DNA of 64,000 bases from Gordonia sp. OPL2 (GCF_003797825.1 NZ_RKME01000007.1:1-64000); one strand, 5' to 3'; numbered from the stretch's first letter, positions 1 to 11,698 are shown. The notes: a model not told the origin generated them from the sequence alone. Numbers and translations: made by a program.

Positions 1-69
1 CTTTTCGGGAGGGGGCAGATTTCGGGAGGGCGGATACCGGGAGGCGCTTTTCGGGAGGGGCAGATTTCG
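1..69. repeat. Short direct repeat at window edge
   Basis: Two near-identical 23-24 bp units (core CTTTTCGGGAGGGG followed by CAGATTTCG) begin at 1 and 47, with related CGGGAGG motifs between them. They lie just downstream of the ABC ATPase gene. This is simple intergenic repeat sequence; no coding potential is evident and the array may continue to the left of the window. Confidence 0.75.
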
Positions 70-83
70 AGATGAGCCGCGGG

Positions 84-941
84 TCAGTGCGCCCCGACCG
101 GCGAATGACCCAGGAACTCCAGGATCGACTGCCGCCGAAGCTGATACGACTCCTCGAACTGCGCCTTCGGGTCCCGCGGCCGGTCGATGGTGATGACGTC
201 GGCGACGGTGGCCGGGCGATGGGTCAGCAGCACCACACGGTCGGCCAGCAGCAGCGCCTCGTCGACGTCGTGGGTGACGAAGAGAATGGTCATCTGGGTC
301 TGCTCCCACACCGAGATCAGCAGTTGCTGCATGTCGAGGCGGGTCTGGGCGTCGAGCGCACCGAACGGTTCGTCCATCAGCATGACCTGCGGTTCGCAGG
401 CCAGGGTCCGCGCCAGTTGAACACGCTGACGCATACCGCCGGACAGGTGGCTCGGCAGGTGATCGAGGTAGGAACCGAGGCCGACCTGTTCGAGATATCG
501 GGTCGCGGCCTGCTTCGACTCGCGTCCCCGGACTCCGCGCAGACCGAGCGGGAACTGCACGTTCTTCAGAGCGGTACGCCACGGGAACAGCGCATCCTCC
601 TGGAACACCATCGCGCAGTGCGCGTCGTTGCCGGTGATGGCTTTTCCGTTGACGGTGGCCTCGCCGCCCATCGGGGTCAACAGGCCGGCCAGGGCGCGCA
701 GGATCGTCGACTTGCCGCAGCCGGACGGGCCGAGGAAGACCACGACCTCGCCGGGATCGATACCCAGCGTGACGTTCGCGGCGACCTTGCCGTCGAATCC
801 GAGCCGGAGGTGGTCCAGGATGACCGAGGCACCGGCCCCGGTGCCGTGGACGGGGATGTCCGAGGTGGCCTTGGCGGAGGTGGTGGAGTGCGCAGTTGTC
901 ATGGTGGTCGTCCTCGTGAGGTCGGTGGGGGTGGAGGTCAT
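84..941 (-). CDS. ABC transporter ATP-binding protein, nitrate/sulfonate/taurine (SsuB/TauB) type
   Basis: Cytoplasmic ATPase (285 aa) that would power import through the permease encoded just upstream. Walker A GPSGCGKST is at residues 71-79, the Q-loop VFQEDALFPW near 112-121, signature LSGGM at 166-170, Walker B LMDEP at 188-192 and the switch His in FVTHD near 224. These are typical of the SsuB/TauB/NrtD subgroup. The ATG at 941 overlaps the permease stop in an ATGA, so the two are translationally coupled; an in-frame ATG at 902 would remove a low-complexity Thr-rich N-terminus. The substrate cannot be read from the ATPase. The neighbouring sulfatase and SulP genes suggest an organosulfur compound (inference). 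Confidence 0.93.
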   Translation of the reverse strand: MTSTPTDLTRTTTMTTAHSTTSAKATSDIPVHGTGAGASVILDHLRLGFDGKVAANVTLGIDPGEVVVFLGPSGCGKSTILRALAGLLTPMGGEATVNGKAITGNDAHCAMVFQEDALFPWRTALKNVQFPLGLRGVRGRESKQAATRYLEQVGLGSYLDHLPSHLSGGMRQRVQLARTLACEPQVMLMDEPFGALDAQTRLDMQQLLISVWEQTQMTILFVTHDVDEALLLADRVVLLTHRPATVADVITIDRPRDPKAQFEESYQLRRQSILEFLGHSPVGAH

Positions 942-1858
942 CGCGATGCTCGCGGCAGCCAGTGGTTGATGCGCCGGCCGATCAGCTCGACGATCCACGC
1001 CGTGATCAGGCCGAGCGCTCCGATCGACAACATGCCGACGACGACGCCCGCATAGTCGAGCAGACCGTAGGACTGCCAGGTGTAGTAGCCGATGCCGAAC
1101 TGACCGGAGATCATCTCCGCGCTGACCACGCAGATCCACGCAACGCCCATCGCGACGGAGAGGCCGGCGAAGATGCCGGGCATCGCACCCGGCAGGACGA
1201 CGCTGCGCAGGATGGTCCACCGGCTCGCGCCCATCGTGAGCGCTGCCTCCTCCCACACCTTCGGCAGGGAGTCCATCGCGTGGATGGTGCTGACGAGCAC
1301 TGGGAAGAATGCGGCGAAGAAGGTGATGAACACGATGCCCTGCTCGCTCGACGGGAACAGCAGGATGGTGAGCGGCACCAGTGCGATGGCCGGGATGGGC
1401 CGGACCATCTCGATGAAGGGGCGCAACGTCTTCCGCGCGATCTCGGATCGTCCGATCAGCATGCCGAGTGCGATGCCGACGATCGCGGCGAGACCGAAGC
1501 CGAGCAGGATGCGCTGGAGACTGGCGAACAGGTCGGCGTAGTAGCCGCCGCTGTTGACGCGGTCGATGAAGCTCTCGAGGACAGCACCCGGGGTGGGCAT
1601 CCGGTTGAAGCGCAGCCACGCGACGACCTGGTTGTCGGTGAGGACATGCCAGATCACCACGAACGCGGCGATAGGGATCAACGGCAGCAGGATCGACATC
1701 GCGATCGTGCGCAATCGGTGGGACGGTCGCCTCGACGACGCGCTGTCGTCGGCCGGGGGCTGGTGCTCGCCCGCTGCGGGCACACCTGCCTGGCGGGTCT
1801 CGTCGGTCGCCGCGGGTCCGTCGTCAAGACGGTCCTGGGTCGGGGCCATGTGCGCCAT
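938..1858 (-). CDS. ABC transporter permease, SsuC/TauC family
   Basis: Inner-membrane permease of 306 aa from the ATG at 1858, which has a strong AAGGAG six bases upstream; the upstream in-frame ATG at 1939 has no ribosome site. The N-terminal 50 or so residues are a disordered cytoplasmic tail rich in Asp, Pro and Ala. Several hydrophobic segments follow, with the BPD-type coupling region E-E-A-A-L-T-M-G-A-S-R near the middle, where the ATPase docks. It belongs to the binding-protein-dependent transport family of sulfonate, taurine and nitrate importers. It is the middle gene of a binding protein-permease-ATPase operon; 146 bp carrying tandem repeats separate it from the binding-protein stop. 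Confidence 0.92.
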   Translation of the reverse strand: MAHMAPTQDRLDDGPAATDETRQAGVPAAGEHQPPADDSASSRRPSHRLRTIAMSILLPLIPIAAFVVIWHVLTDNQVVAWLRFNRMPTPGAVLESFIDRVNSGGYYADLFASLQRILLGFGLAAIVGIALGMLIGRSEIARKTLRPFIEMVRPIPAIALVPLTILLFPSSEQGIVFITFFAAFFPVLVSTIHAMDSLPKVWEEAALTMGASRWTILRSVVLPGAMPGIFAGLSVAMGVAWICVVSAEMISGQFGIGYYTWQSYGLLDYAGVVVGMLSIGALGLITAWIVELIGRRINHWLPRASR

Positions 1859-1958
1859 GTCTGTCTCCTTCTGCGCGGAGACTCCTTCTTCACGGAGTCT
1901 CGATCGTGCGGGGGTGCGGGGATCGGGGTGGGTGGTCATCGGGCGTCGTGGATCAGAG

Positions 1959-2023
1959 GGTCGAGCAGGGTCAGACGGTCGAGCAGGTCAGGTGGTCGAG
2001 CAGGTCAGGTGGTCGAGCGGGAC
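1959..2023. repeat. Tandem GGTCGAGCAGGTCAGGT repeat
   Basis: Units start at 1959, 1977, 1994 and (partial) 2011 with a period of 17-18 bp. The repeat overlaps the last codons of the substrate-binding lipoprotein gene and runs into the spacer before the permease. The GGTCGAG core recurs in the 43-bp repeat near 62.9 kb, so this looks like one of a set of dispersed intergenic elements. Confidence 0.8.
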
Positions 2024-3489
2024 TGCGACACCGCCGTCTCGTACGACACCTCAGTCAGTTCGGGATGCGATGCCCGGTACGTCGCCGCGCCGGCTGCGGT
2101 GGCGAAGGGCAGGTAGCGACGGGACGCGGTCGCGGTCGGGTCGGCCAGCCAGGTGGCATGGGACGCGAAGAGTTTGGTCGCGGTCACCGCGTCGGGGACG
2201 TATGCTGCCCGCACCGCGGTGTCGGTGTCGGCGATCCGCCGCAGGGCACAGCTCGGTGTGGCCGCGACGTCGGTGGAGTCCTGCCCCGCGAACCACACCT
2301 CGGACGCGAGGGCAGGATCGCCGACGGGCAGACCGCAGAGGTCGTCGGTGCCGCGGAGCCGACTCGGATTGCCGACGTCGGAGGCTTTCGCCGCATACTC
2401 CGGGCCGTACAGGCGTCGGAGGTACTCGGTGTCGGTGAAGCGCGCGATGTCGAAGTCCTCGGCGACCGATCCCCGCGACACGAGGTAGGCCTTGACCTTC
2501 TCGAGTGCCGGACCGAACTGTTCCTTGATCGTCGGGTCGAAGGAGACGAGGCCGTTGGGACCGTTGTAGAGGTACACCACCTCGGGTTCGATGCCGGTGA
2601 TCTCGCTGACCCGCTTCGCCGCCTGCATCGGCTGGCCGGTGATGTAGTCGGTGGTGTCCCGCAGCGCCTGCATGAACGCCGTCATCACCTCGGGGTTGGC
2701 TTGAGAGAACTGGCTGCGGGCGACGATGCCGTGGAACGTGGGGACTTCGTTGTCGCCACCGTCGTACAGCAGCCGGCCCTGGTTGCGGAAGATGACGAGT
2801 TGCGGCCACGGGACGAACTGGGCGAAGGCGTCGACCTGATGCCCTTCGACCGCGGCAGCGCCGATCGAGGGATCTTGATTGGCGACGTGGACGTCGTCCT
2901 TGCTGATGCCCGCCTGCTGGAGCGCGGTCGACAGCATGCCGTCGCCGGCCGAGCCGAGGCTCGTGGACACCGATGCGCCGCGCAGGTCGTCGAGGTCGGT
3001 GGCCGTCGACCCGGTCGGCACCACGACCTGGTTGAGCGAACCGCGCAGGTTGTAACCGGTGGTCGCGATGAAATCGGTCGTCGCGTCGTCGTACTTCTTG
3101 GTCTTGGAACCGTTGGTCAGCAGCGGATAGTCACCCATCGAACCGATGTCGACGTGCGAGGCGATCATCGCGGCGGTGAGCGGTGCCCCCGACGAGAAGT
3201 CCTGCCACACCACGCGGTACCGCTTGCCGGACTCCTCGCCCGCTTTCGCCAGGGCCTTCTCGAACTCGCCCCGGTCGCGCATCAGGGTGCCGGCGTTGAC
3301 GGTGTTGATGGTCTTGGACTGATAGCCGACGTTGACCACGACCGAGTCGGAGTCGAACATCCCACAGCCGGTCAGCGCGAAGCTCAGCGCGACGGCCGCG
3401 GTGGTGATGGCCGTCGCAGCCAGAGCCCGGCGACCCGGACGCGCCGCGATGGTACGGGGTGCGGACTGCGAAGTGGTGTTCTTGGACAT
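2005..3489 (-). CDS. ABC transporter substrate-binding lipoprotein with C-terminal NosL-like domain
   Basis: Exported solute receptor (494 aa from ATG 3489). It has an Arg-rich n-region, hydrophobic core and lipobox ALTGC with acylated Cys42. Residues about 50-375 resemble SsuA/TauA-type binding proteins (IGSMGDYPLL, hinge regions, FVPWPQLVIF). This family normally ends near 320-350 aa. Here about 115 more residues follow (380-494), beginning DLCGLPVGDP and containing FASHATWLADP and a final EVSYETAV. That order resembles the copper chaperone NosL (CGM motif, then an F/Y-x-H-x-W segment). The NosL assignment is my pattern reading, not a search. The gene heads the importer operon. Its last codons lie inside a tandem repeat. 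Confidence 0.85.
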   Translation of the reverse strand: MSKNTTSQSAPRTIAARPGRRALAATAITTAAVALSFALTGCGMFDSDSVVVNVGYQSKTINTVNAGTLMRDRGEFEKALAKAGEESGKRYRVVWQDFSSGAPLTAAMIASHVDIGSMGDYPLLTNGSKTKKYDDATTDFIATTGYNLRGSLNQVVVPTGSTATDLDDLRGASVSTSLGSAGDGMLSTALQQAGISKDDVHVANQDPSIGAAAVEGHQVDAFAQFVPWPQLVIFRNQGRLLYDGGDNEVPTFHGIVARSQFSQANPEVMTAFMQALRDTTDYITGQPMQAAKRVSEITGIEPEVVYLYNGPNGLVSFDPTIKEQFGPALEKVKAYLVSRGSVAEDFDIARFTDTEYLRRLYGPEYAAKASDVGNPSRLRGTDDLCGLPVGDPALASEVWFAGQDSTDVAATPSCALRRIADTDTAVRAAYVPDAVTATKLFASHATWLADPTATASRRYLPFATAAGAATYRASHPELTEVSYETAVSQSRSTT

Positions 3490-3750
3490 GACACAAGACT
3501 CGGAGCCGTCTGTTACATCTCTGCGACCCACCGTTGCATCACGGTTAAGCCACCAGGTCAGAGGCCCGGCCGGTGGGCGCAACTGAATCACAACGGTGTC
3601 AGATCGACCGTAAACCGCTGGTAGTAACCGTGTTTCGGCACCGCCGTCGTTCTCCACGCGATCCGCGTCATCATCGGAAGGCCGCGAAAACATGCCAACG
3701 CCACCATGATTCGGTGGCCTCGCGGGGCGCCGACGACAAGACTGGAGGGC

Positions 3751-4128
3751 ATGGATCACACCAACTCCGCCACTCACTCGGACGCGGTCACGGCCGAACC
3801 CGACTACCGGTTCACCCTCGCGAACGAACGCACGTTTCTCGCGTGGCAGCGGACGTCCCTGGGCCTGCTGGCCGCGTCGGTGGGCGTCCTGCAGTTCCTG
3901 CCCGACGACAGCGGCCCCGGTCTGCGCTACGGCCTCGGTGGCGTCCTCGGTCTGCTGGCGGTCGTCACCGCAACCGGCGGCCTGCACCGCTGGCGCCGCA
4001 ATGATCACGCCATCCGGCGCGATCAACCACTCCCCCGGTTGCAGATCGCCGGATATCTGTCCTTCACGTTGGTGGCGATCGGACTCGTGGCCGTCGCCGT
4101 CGCGGTGATCGCCACGATCACCCTGTGA
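3751..4128 (+). CDS. YidH-family (DUF202) inner-membrane protein
   Basis: Small membrane protein of 125 aa. The ATG at 3751 has GGAGG seven bases upstream. The N-terminal LANERTFLAWQRTSLGLLA is the DUF202 signature (ER-T-x-L-A-W-x-R-T). Three hydrophobic segments follow, around residues 35-52, 58-75 and 102-123. DUF202 proteins have no agreed biochemical function. It is the first of a pair: the next gene, also DUF202, starts on its stop codon. It is divergent from the ABC lipoprotein gene across a 261-bp spacer. Confidence 0.9.
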   Translation: MDHTNSATHSDAVTAEPDYRFTLANERTFLAWQRTSLGLLAASVGVLQFLPDDSGPGLRYGLGGVLGLLAVVTATGGLHRWRRNDHAIRRDQPLPRLQIAGYLSFTLVAIGLVAVAVAVIATITL

Positions 4129-4487
4129 TGCACCCGCTGATGCAGCCACTGCCGATGCACCCACTGCCGCCCGACGACCCGGGCCTGCAGGCCGAACGGA
4201 CGAGTCTGTCGTGGACGAGGACGTCGCTGGCGATCATGGCCAACGGCGTCCTGGTGGTGGGCCGTGACCTGACGCATCATCCGACGGAGTGGGGTCCCGC
4301 GCGCTGGCTCGCTGCGGGCGTGGCCGCGACGGTCGCCGCCGCGGTCTACGCGATCGGCCGTCGGCGCTGCCGCGACCTCGAGCGTCGCCCGCTGGCCCAC
4401 CCGGTCACGGGTCGGGCGATGATCATCGGTTCGGGCATCGCCGTCGTGCTGCTGACCGCCACCCTGGTCACCGTCGCGCTCGCGTGA
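4128..4487 (+). CDS. DUF202 membrane protein (second of pair)
   Basis: Membrane protein of 119 aa that starts at an ATG sharing its first base with the previous stop (TGATG); a GTG at 4125 is the alternative start. The N-terminus is Met/Pro/His-rich, followed by the family motif AERTSLSWTRTSLAIMANG and three hydrophobic stretches. Tandem, overlapping DUF202 genes are common in actinobacteria and suggest the two form a hetero-oligomer (inference). A strong hairpin follows directly. Confidence 0.88.
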   Translation: MHPLMQPLPMHPLPPDDPGLQAERTSLSWTRTSLAIMANGVLVVGRDLTHHPTEWGPARWLAAGVAATVAAAVYAIGRRRCRDLERRPLAHPVTGRAMIIGSGIAVVLLTATLVTVALA

Positions 4488-4502
4488 CCGGGACACGACG
4501 AG

Positions 4503-4545
4503 ACGGCCCGGGTGTCCGATCGCCGTGATCGGTCACCCGGGCCGT
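4503..4545. terminator. Bidirectional hairpin terminator
   Basis: A 12-bp perfect outer stem (ACGGCCCGGGTG / CACCCGGGCCGT) encloses a second perfect 6-bp stem (CCGATC / GATCGG). It lies between the convergent DUF202 and SulP genes and could serve both. No U-tract is present, as is usual in high-GC actinobacteria. Confidence 0.85.
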
Positions 4546-4565
4546 GCGGTGTGGGGACGACGCCG

Positions 4566-6140
4566 TCAGTTCGGCTCGACGCCGCTGGAGAGCCTGGTGT
4601 GCAGCGCTTCGGACGCTTCGTTCAGCCCGACGAACGTGACGGTGGTGCCGTGCTGTCGGTACTTGTCACGAATCGTGTCGAGGGTCGCCACCGTTGTCGC
4701 ATCCCAGATGTGCGACGCCGAGAAGTCGACGACGACCCGCTCGGGATCACCGGCATAGTCGAACCGGTCGATCAGACCGTGACTCGACGCGAAGAAGAGG
4801 TCGCCCGTGACCCGGTACGTCCGGGGCATGTCGGGGCCGTCAACGTCGTCGATGTCGACGCGATCGGCGCCCTCGATCGACGCCCGCCCGGCGGCGCGGC
4901 TCACGAACAGGATCATCGCGCACAGCACGCCGACGATGACACCGTAGGCCAGATTGTGGGTGATAACGGTGACGGCGACCGTGGCCAGCATCGTCGCCGA
5001 CTCCCCGATCGGCATACGACGCAATGTCTTCGGTGAAATCGATCGCCAGTCCATGGTCGCGACGGAGACCATGATCATCACCGCGACGAGTGCGGCCATC
5101 GGGATCGCCGCCAGCGCCGGGCTGAAGAAGAGCACCATGCACAGCAGTGCCGCGCCGGCCACGAATGTCGAGATCCGCGTGCGCCCTCCACTCTTCACGT
5201 TCATCATCGTCTGCCCGATCATCGCGCATCCGCCCATGCCGCCGAAGAACCCGGTCACGAGGTTGCCGACGCCCTGCCCCCAGCTCTCGCGCTTCAGATC
5301 CGACGACGTGTCGGTCAGATCGTCGACCAGTTTGGCGGTGATGAGGGACTCCAACAATCCCACCAGGGCGACGGCGAGGGCGTACGGGAAGATGATCCGC
5401 AGCGTGTCGAGGGTGAGATGAACGCCCGGCAGGCCGAGGGTCGGCATGTCCGAGGAGACCGTGCCCTCGTCTCCCACTCGGGGCACCGCGACGGTGAACA
5501 CGACCGCGATCACGGTCAGGATGCCCGTCGCGACCAGCGGCGCAGGGACGACAGTCGTCAGTTTGGGCAGTGCGACCATCATGATCAGACCGGCCGCGGT
5601 CATCGGATACACCAGCCACGGGACACCGATGAGGTGGGGCAGCTGTGCCGTGAAGATCAGGATCGCGAGCGCGTTGACGAAGCCCGTCATCACGCTGTGC
5701 GGGATGAACCGCATCAACTTCGCGACCCCGAGGACCGACATCGCGACCTGCAGGAGTCCCGCCAGGATCACCGTCGCGATCAGGTAGTCCACTCCGTGGT
5801 CACGAACCACCGGAGCCACCACCAGCGCCACCGAGCCGGCCGCTGCGGAGACCATCGCCGGCCGGCCGCCGACCACTGCGATGGTCATCGCGAAGAGGAA
5901 CGACGTGAACAATCCGACCGCCGGCCCGACCCCGGCGATGATCGAGAACGAGATCGTCTCGGGGATCAGCGCGAGCGCGGTCACCAGTCCGGCGAAGAAC
6001 TCCGTCCGGAACCGCCGGGGATCGCGGAGGGCGGCCAGGGTCGACGACCCGCGGAGCCCACCCGCCGACCGGGTGACGGCCGACGCCACCCGGGACCGGA
6101 ACTCCGAAGGCGGCGAATGTGGTTGTGTGTCAACACTCAT
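4566..6140 (-). CDS. SulP-family anion transporter (sulfate/bicarbonate) with STAS domain
   Basis: Integral membrane transporter, 524 aa from ATG 6140 preceded by GAGGAG; upstream in-frame codons are an open reading extension without a ribosome site. Residues about 45-400 hold the SLC26/SulP core with the typical G-L-V-T-A-L-A-L-I-P-E start of TM1 and many helices. The STAS domain occupies about 430-515 (VVVDFSASHIWDATTV). SulP proteins move sulfate, bicarbonate or other anions; the ion cannot be fixed from sequence. Its position beside an arylsulfatase and a sulfonate-type ABC importer favours sulfate. A hairpin separates it from the upstream sulfatase, so it probably has its own promoter. 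Confidence 0.93.
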   Translation of the reverse strand: MSVDTQPHSPPSEFRSRVASAVTRSAGGLRGSSTLAALRDPRRFRTEFFAGLVTALALIPETISFSIIAGVGPAVGLFTSFLFAMTIAVVGGRPAMVSAAAGSVALVVAPVVRDHGVDYLIATVILAGLLQVAMSVLGVAKLMRFIPHSVMTGFVNALAILIFTAQLPHLIGVPWLVYPMTAAGLIMMVALPKLTTVVPAPLVATGILTVIAVVFTVAVPRVGDEGTVSSDMPTLGLPGVHLTLDTLRIIFPYALAVALVGLLESLITAKLVDDLTDTSSDLKRESWGQGVGNLVTGFFGGMGGCAMIGQTMMNVKSGGRTRISTFVAGAALLCMVLFFSPALAAIPMAALVAVMIMVSVATMDWRSISPKTLRRMPIGESATMLATVAVTVITHNLAYGVIVGVLCAMILFVSRAAGRASIEGADRVDIDDVDGPDMPRTYRVTGDLFFASSHGLIDRFDYAGDPERVVVDFSASHIWDATTVATLDTIRDKYRQHGTTVTFVGLNEASEALHTRLSSGVEPN

Positions 6141-6182
6141 CAGGATCTCCTCTCGATCGTCGACGGTGTGCGGTGTGCGACT

Positions 6183-6220
6183 CGAGCTGTCGGTGGCGCC
6201 GTGGCACCACCGACAGCTCG
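6183..6220 (-). terminator. Hairpin downstream of arylsulfatase
   Basis: A perfect 14-bp stem (CGAGCTGTCGGTGG / CCACCGACAGCTCG) with a 10-nt loop, 10 bp beyond the sulfatase stop and upstream of the SulP start. It acts as the likely end of the regulator-sulfatase transcript. Confidence 0.85.
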
Positions 6221-6229
6221 ACGTAGGTA

Positions 6230-7603
6230 CTAGACCGCGACCTCGGCCTGGCGTTTCGGGACGAAGTCGAGGGGGGCGCCCGGCGGGATCAGCTCCTCGC
6301 GCTCCACCGACTCGTCGTGTTCCCGGATGACACGGTGCGCGTGCTGCATGACCCACCACCGCACGAAGGTCTGATTGACCGGTTCCCGCTCCTTCGGGTC
6401 CTCCAGCAGGTTGATGATGCGGGCGAATCCCAGCGGGATCTCCGGATCATGGAAGTGCTGCTGGCGGACGAAGCTGATCTTGAACTGCGACCACTTCACC
6501 GCGTGGAGCTCGTCGTTGAGCCACACCATGCATGCCTCACGCGCCGATTCCTCTGCGCCGCCGAAGAACTCCCGCTGATCGATTCCGTCGATCAGTCGAT
6601 CGTCGGGGACCTCACATCCCGCGTAACGCAGCAGGGTGGTGAACATGTCCGTCACGTGCACCATCTCGTTGCTCTCCCGCGGCGCGACGTGCCCGGGCCA
6701 GCGGATGATCGCCGGGGTGCGGATGCCACCTTCAGCGGAACTGAAGTACGAGCCGTCGAAGAAGCCCGCGGTGCCGCGACCGGCGAGGTGATCCTCGGGA
6801 CCGTTGTCGCCGGCGAACACGACGATCGTGTTGTCGGCGATCCCGAGTTCGTCCAGTTTGTTCAGGATGCTCTGGAAGTCGTGGTCGAGCATGAGCAGCG
6901 CGTCGCCCCAGTCCCCATTGCTGCTCGTGCCGCGGAACTCTTCACGCACCTCGATCGGGAAGTGCAGCAGAGAATGGTTGTGGTACAGGAAGAACGGCTT
7001 GTCGTCGGCGACGCTGCGCTCCATGAAGGCATGGGCGCGACGGTCGTACTCGGCATCCATGCGGCCCTTGAGTTCGACAGTCAGCTGCTCGTCGGTGGTG
7101 TGGACGCCATTCTCTTTGGTGCCGTCGTACATGTAAGACCAGCCATCGCGTTCGCCCTTGTACCACGGGTCGTCGGGCCAGAGGCACTCGTCGTAGGTGC
7201 GGGCGGGGCCGTACCACTCGTCGAAGCCGTGGTCGGTGGGCCAGCGCCCGTCCTCGGCGCCGATGTGCCACTTGCCATAGCAGGCGGTCGCGTAGCCGGC
7301 GTCGGACAGGATGTCGCCCATGGTCCTCTCCCAGGCGACGAGGCCGCCGGCGTTGCCGCCCAGCGCGATGGTGTGATTGCCGGAACGGATGGGGTAGCGA
7401 CCGGTCATCAGCGCCGAACGTGTTGGTGTGCACTGGGGTTCGACGACGAAGTGCGAGAGCTTCAGACTCTCCTCGGCGAAGGTGTCGATGTTCTTCGTGT
7501 CGGCGCCCCGGAGGATTCCACCGCCGTAGCAGCCGAGCTCGCCGAGACCGAGATTGTCGACGTGGAAGTACACGATGTTGGGTTGCTTGTCTGATGTGGA
7601 CAT
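6230..7603 (-). CDS. Arylsulfatase (type I, formylglycine-dependent)
   Basis: Hydrolyses sulfate esters to release sulfate; 457 aa with no signal peptide, so it appears cytoplasmic. The type I sulfatase signature CTPTR is at residues 58-62; Cys58 would be converted to formylglycine by the enzyme encoded at 10657-11622. The N-terminal metal site reads HVDNLGLGELG, with Asn where many sulfatases have a second Asp; a DN pair is also seen in a known subgroup. The second signature half GKWH and the later metal motif FAGDNGPEDH are present. It follows the GntR regulator gene by 69 bp on the same strand, so that regulator probably controls it. Imported sulfate esters are the likely substrate (inference). 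Confidence 0.94.
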   Translation of the reverse strand: MSTSDKQPNIVYFHVDNLGLGELGCYGGGILRGADTKNIDTFAEESLKLSHFVVEPQCTPTRSALMTGRYPIRSGNHTIALGGNAGGLVAWERTMGDILSDAGYATACYGKWHIGAEDGRWPTDHGFDEWYGPARTYDECLWPDDPWYKGERDGWSYMYDGTKENGVHTTDEQLTVELKGRMDAEYDRRAHAFMERSVADDKPFFLYHNHSLLHFPIEVREEFRGTSSNGDWGDALLMLDHDFQSILNKLDELGIADNTIVVFAGDNGPEDHLAGRGTAGFFDGSYFSSAEGGIRTPAIIRWPGHVAPRESNEMVHVTDMFTTLLRYAGCEVPDDRLIDGIDQREFFGGAEESAREACMVWLNDELHAVKWSQFKISFVRQQHFHDPEIPLGFARIINLLEDPKEREPVNQTFVRWWVMQHAHRVIREHDESVEREELIPPGAPLDFVPKRQAEVAV

Positions 7604-7672
7604 GGGTATGCCTCACTTCCTTTCTGTTGATGACACTGGTGGTGCAGGTGTGGGGGTGACCGGCGAGGGCGG

Positions 7673-8491
7673 TCAGTGATCGGCGTCGGTATCCGCCGGG
7701 CGGACCCGGGGATTCACGGAGACCAGCGACAGCCGGTCACCGCGGTACCGAACGGATTCCAGATCGAACGGTGTCCCGTCCTCGAGATAGGACAGGCGGT
7801 GCAGGAGCAGAACCGGCGACCCGATGCGCACGCCCAGAAGACGTGCGGTGCCCTTGTCCGCGGCGACCGCCTCTACGGTGTTCTCGGCCTGCCCCAGGCG
7901 GACACCCAGCTTCTCCTCGAGAAGCCCGAAGACGTCCTCGTCGGCGAGATTGGCACCGGCGAGGGCATCGATGGCCTCGGGCCGCAGAGACGTGGTGTCC
8001 AGGGAGAGCGGGACGTTGGCGACCGACCGCAGCCGTTCGATGAACAGGATCGGGCTGCCCTCGGGAATCCGCAGTTTGTCGGCGACCGAGGGGGTCGCGG
8101 TCGCCTCCCGGGCCGACAGGACCTCGTTCTGCACCGACAGCTGATGTCCGGCCAGAGATTCCGCCAGCCCCTCGAGGCGATCGATGCGCTGCCGGAGCTT
8201 CGCACCGGTGACGAAGGTCCCCGCCCCCTGCACGCGGGTGATCAGGCCCTCGGCCCGCAGGAGGTCGAGCGCCTCACGGATGGCATTGCGACTGACGCCC
8301 CACTCCGCGGCGAGTTCGTTCTCCGGCGGCAGGAGCGGGCGCGGTGCCGCGAGTCCGCCGAAGGCGCCGTCGAGGATCTGGGTCCGTAGCACGTCCCGGA
8401 CCCAGCGCGCGGCATCTTCCCGGGTCCCGGCGTACTTGCGTACCGGGGGCCGCGGGAAGTCCTTCGGCGGAATCCGTGGTCGCGATGTCAT
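7673..8491 (-). CDS. GntR/HutC-family transcriptional regulator with UTRA domain
   Basis: DNA-binding regulator of 272 aa from ATG 8491. The winged helix-turn-helix lies around residues 40-100 (LPPENELAAEWGVSRNAIREAL, then RVQGAGTFV). Residues about 115-265 form a UTRA ligand-binding domain with the family pattern PILFIERLRSVANVPLSLD and a terminal RYRGDRLSL. UTRA regulators sense small metabolites and usually repress the adjacent catabolic operon. It lies immediately upstream of the arylsulfatase on the same strand, so sulfatase expression is its probable target; the ligand is unknown. Confidence 0.9.
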   Translation of the reverse strand: MTSRPRIPPKDFPRPPVRKYAGTREDAARWVRDVLRTQILDGAFGGLAAPRPLLPPENELAAEWGVSRNAIREALDLLRAEGLITRVQGAGTFVTGAKLRQRIDRLEGLAESLAGHQLSVQNEVLSAREATATPSVADKLRIPEGSPILFIERLRSVANVPLSLDTTSLRPEAIDALAGANLADEDVFGLLEEKLGVRLGQAENTVEAVAADKGTARLLGVRIGSPVLLLHRLSYLEDGTPFDLESVRYRGDRLSLVSVNPRVRPADTDADH

Positions 8492-8674
8492 GTGATCACT
8501 TTCCCAACCGCACATTCCCGCGGATTTTCGTGGGAATTATCGATCGGTTACGCCACATCATGGTCGCACAAACTGCTGGCCAGCGCGTTTCCTCTGGCGC
8601 AATCGGGCGAGAAACGCCACCTGTACGCATCGTCGCCGTGGTCACCATCGACTTCACCGACCGCGATATGCAAG

Positions 8675-8709
8675 CGCGCCCCCTCCGCCACAGTGGCGGA
8701 GGGGGCGCG
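8675..8709 (-). terminator. Perfect 15-bp hairpin terminator
   Basis: Arms CGCGCCCCCTCCGCC and GGCGGAGGGGGCGCG pair perfectly around a 5-nt loop (ACAGT), 13 bp past the stop of the GyrB-type gene. Very stable and without a U-run. It closes the FGE-topoisomerase transcription unit. Confidence 0.9.
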
Positions 8710-8722
8710 ATGTGGACAGCAC

Positions 8723-11622
<2,900 letters not shown>

Positions 11623-11698
11623 CGTGCCAACCGGACGGGCCTTCGGCGTTGTCTGTCGTGTTACGCCACCTGGTCGTCGCCGAACCCGCAGCGCACGG

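Noticed and set aside
938-1939. Permease start at ATG 1939
   Set aside because: No ribosome site upstream of 1939, while ATG 1858 has a strong AAGGAG and still includes all membrane segments.
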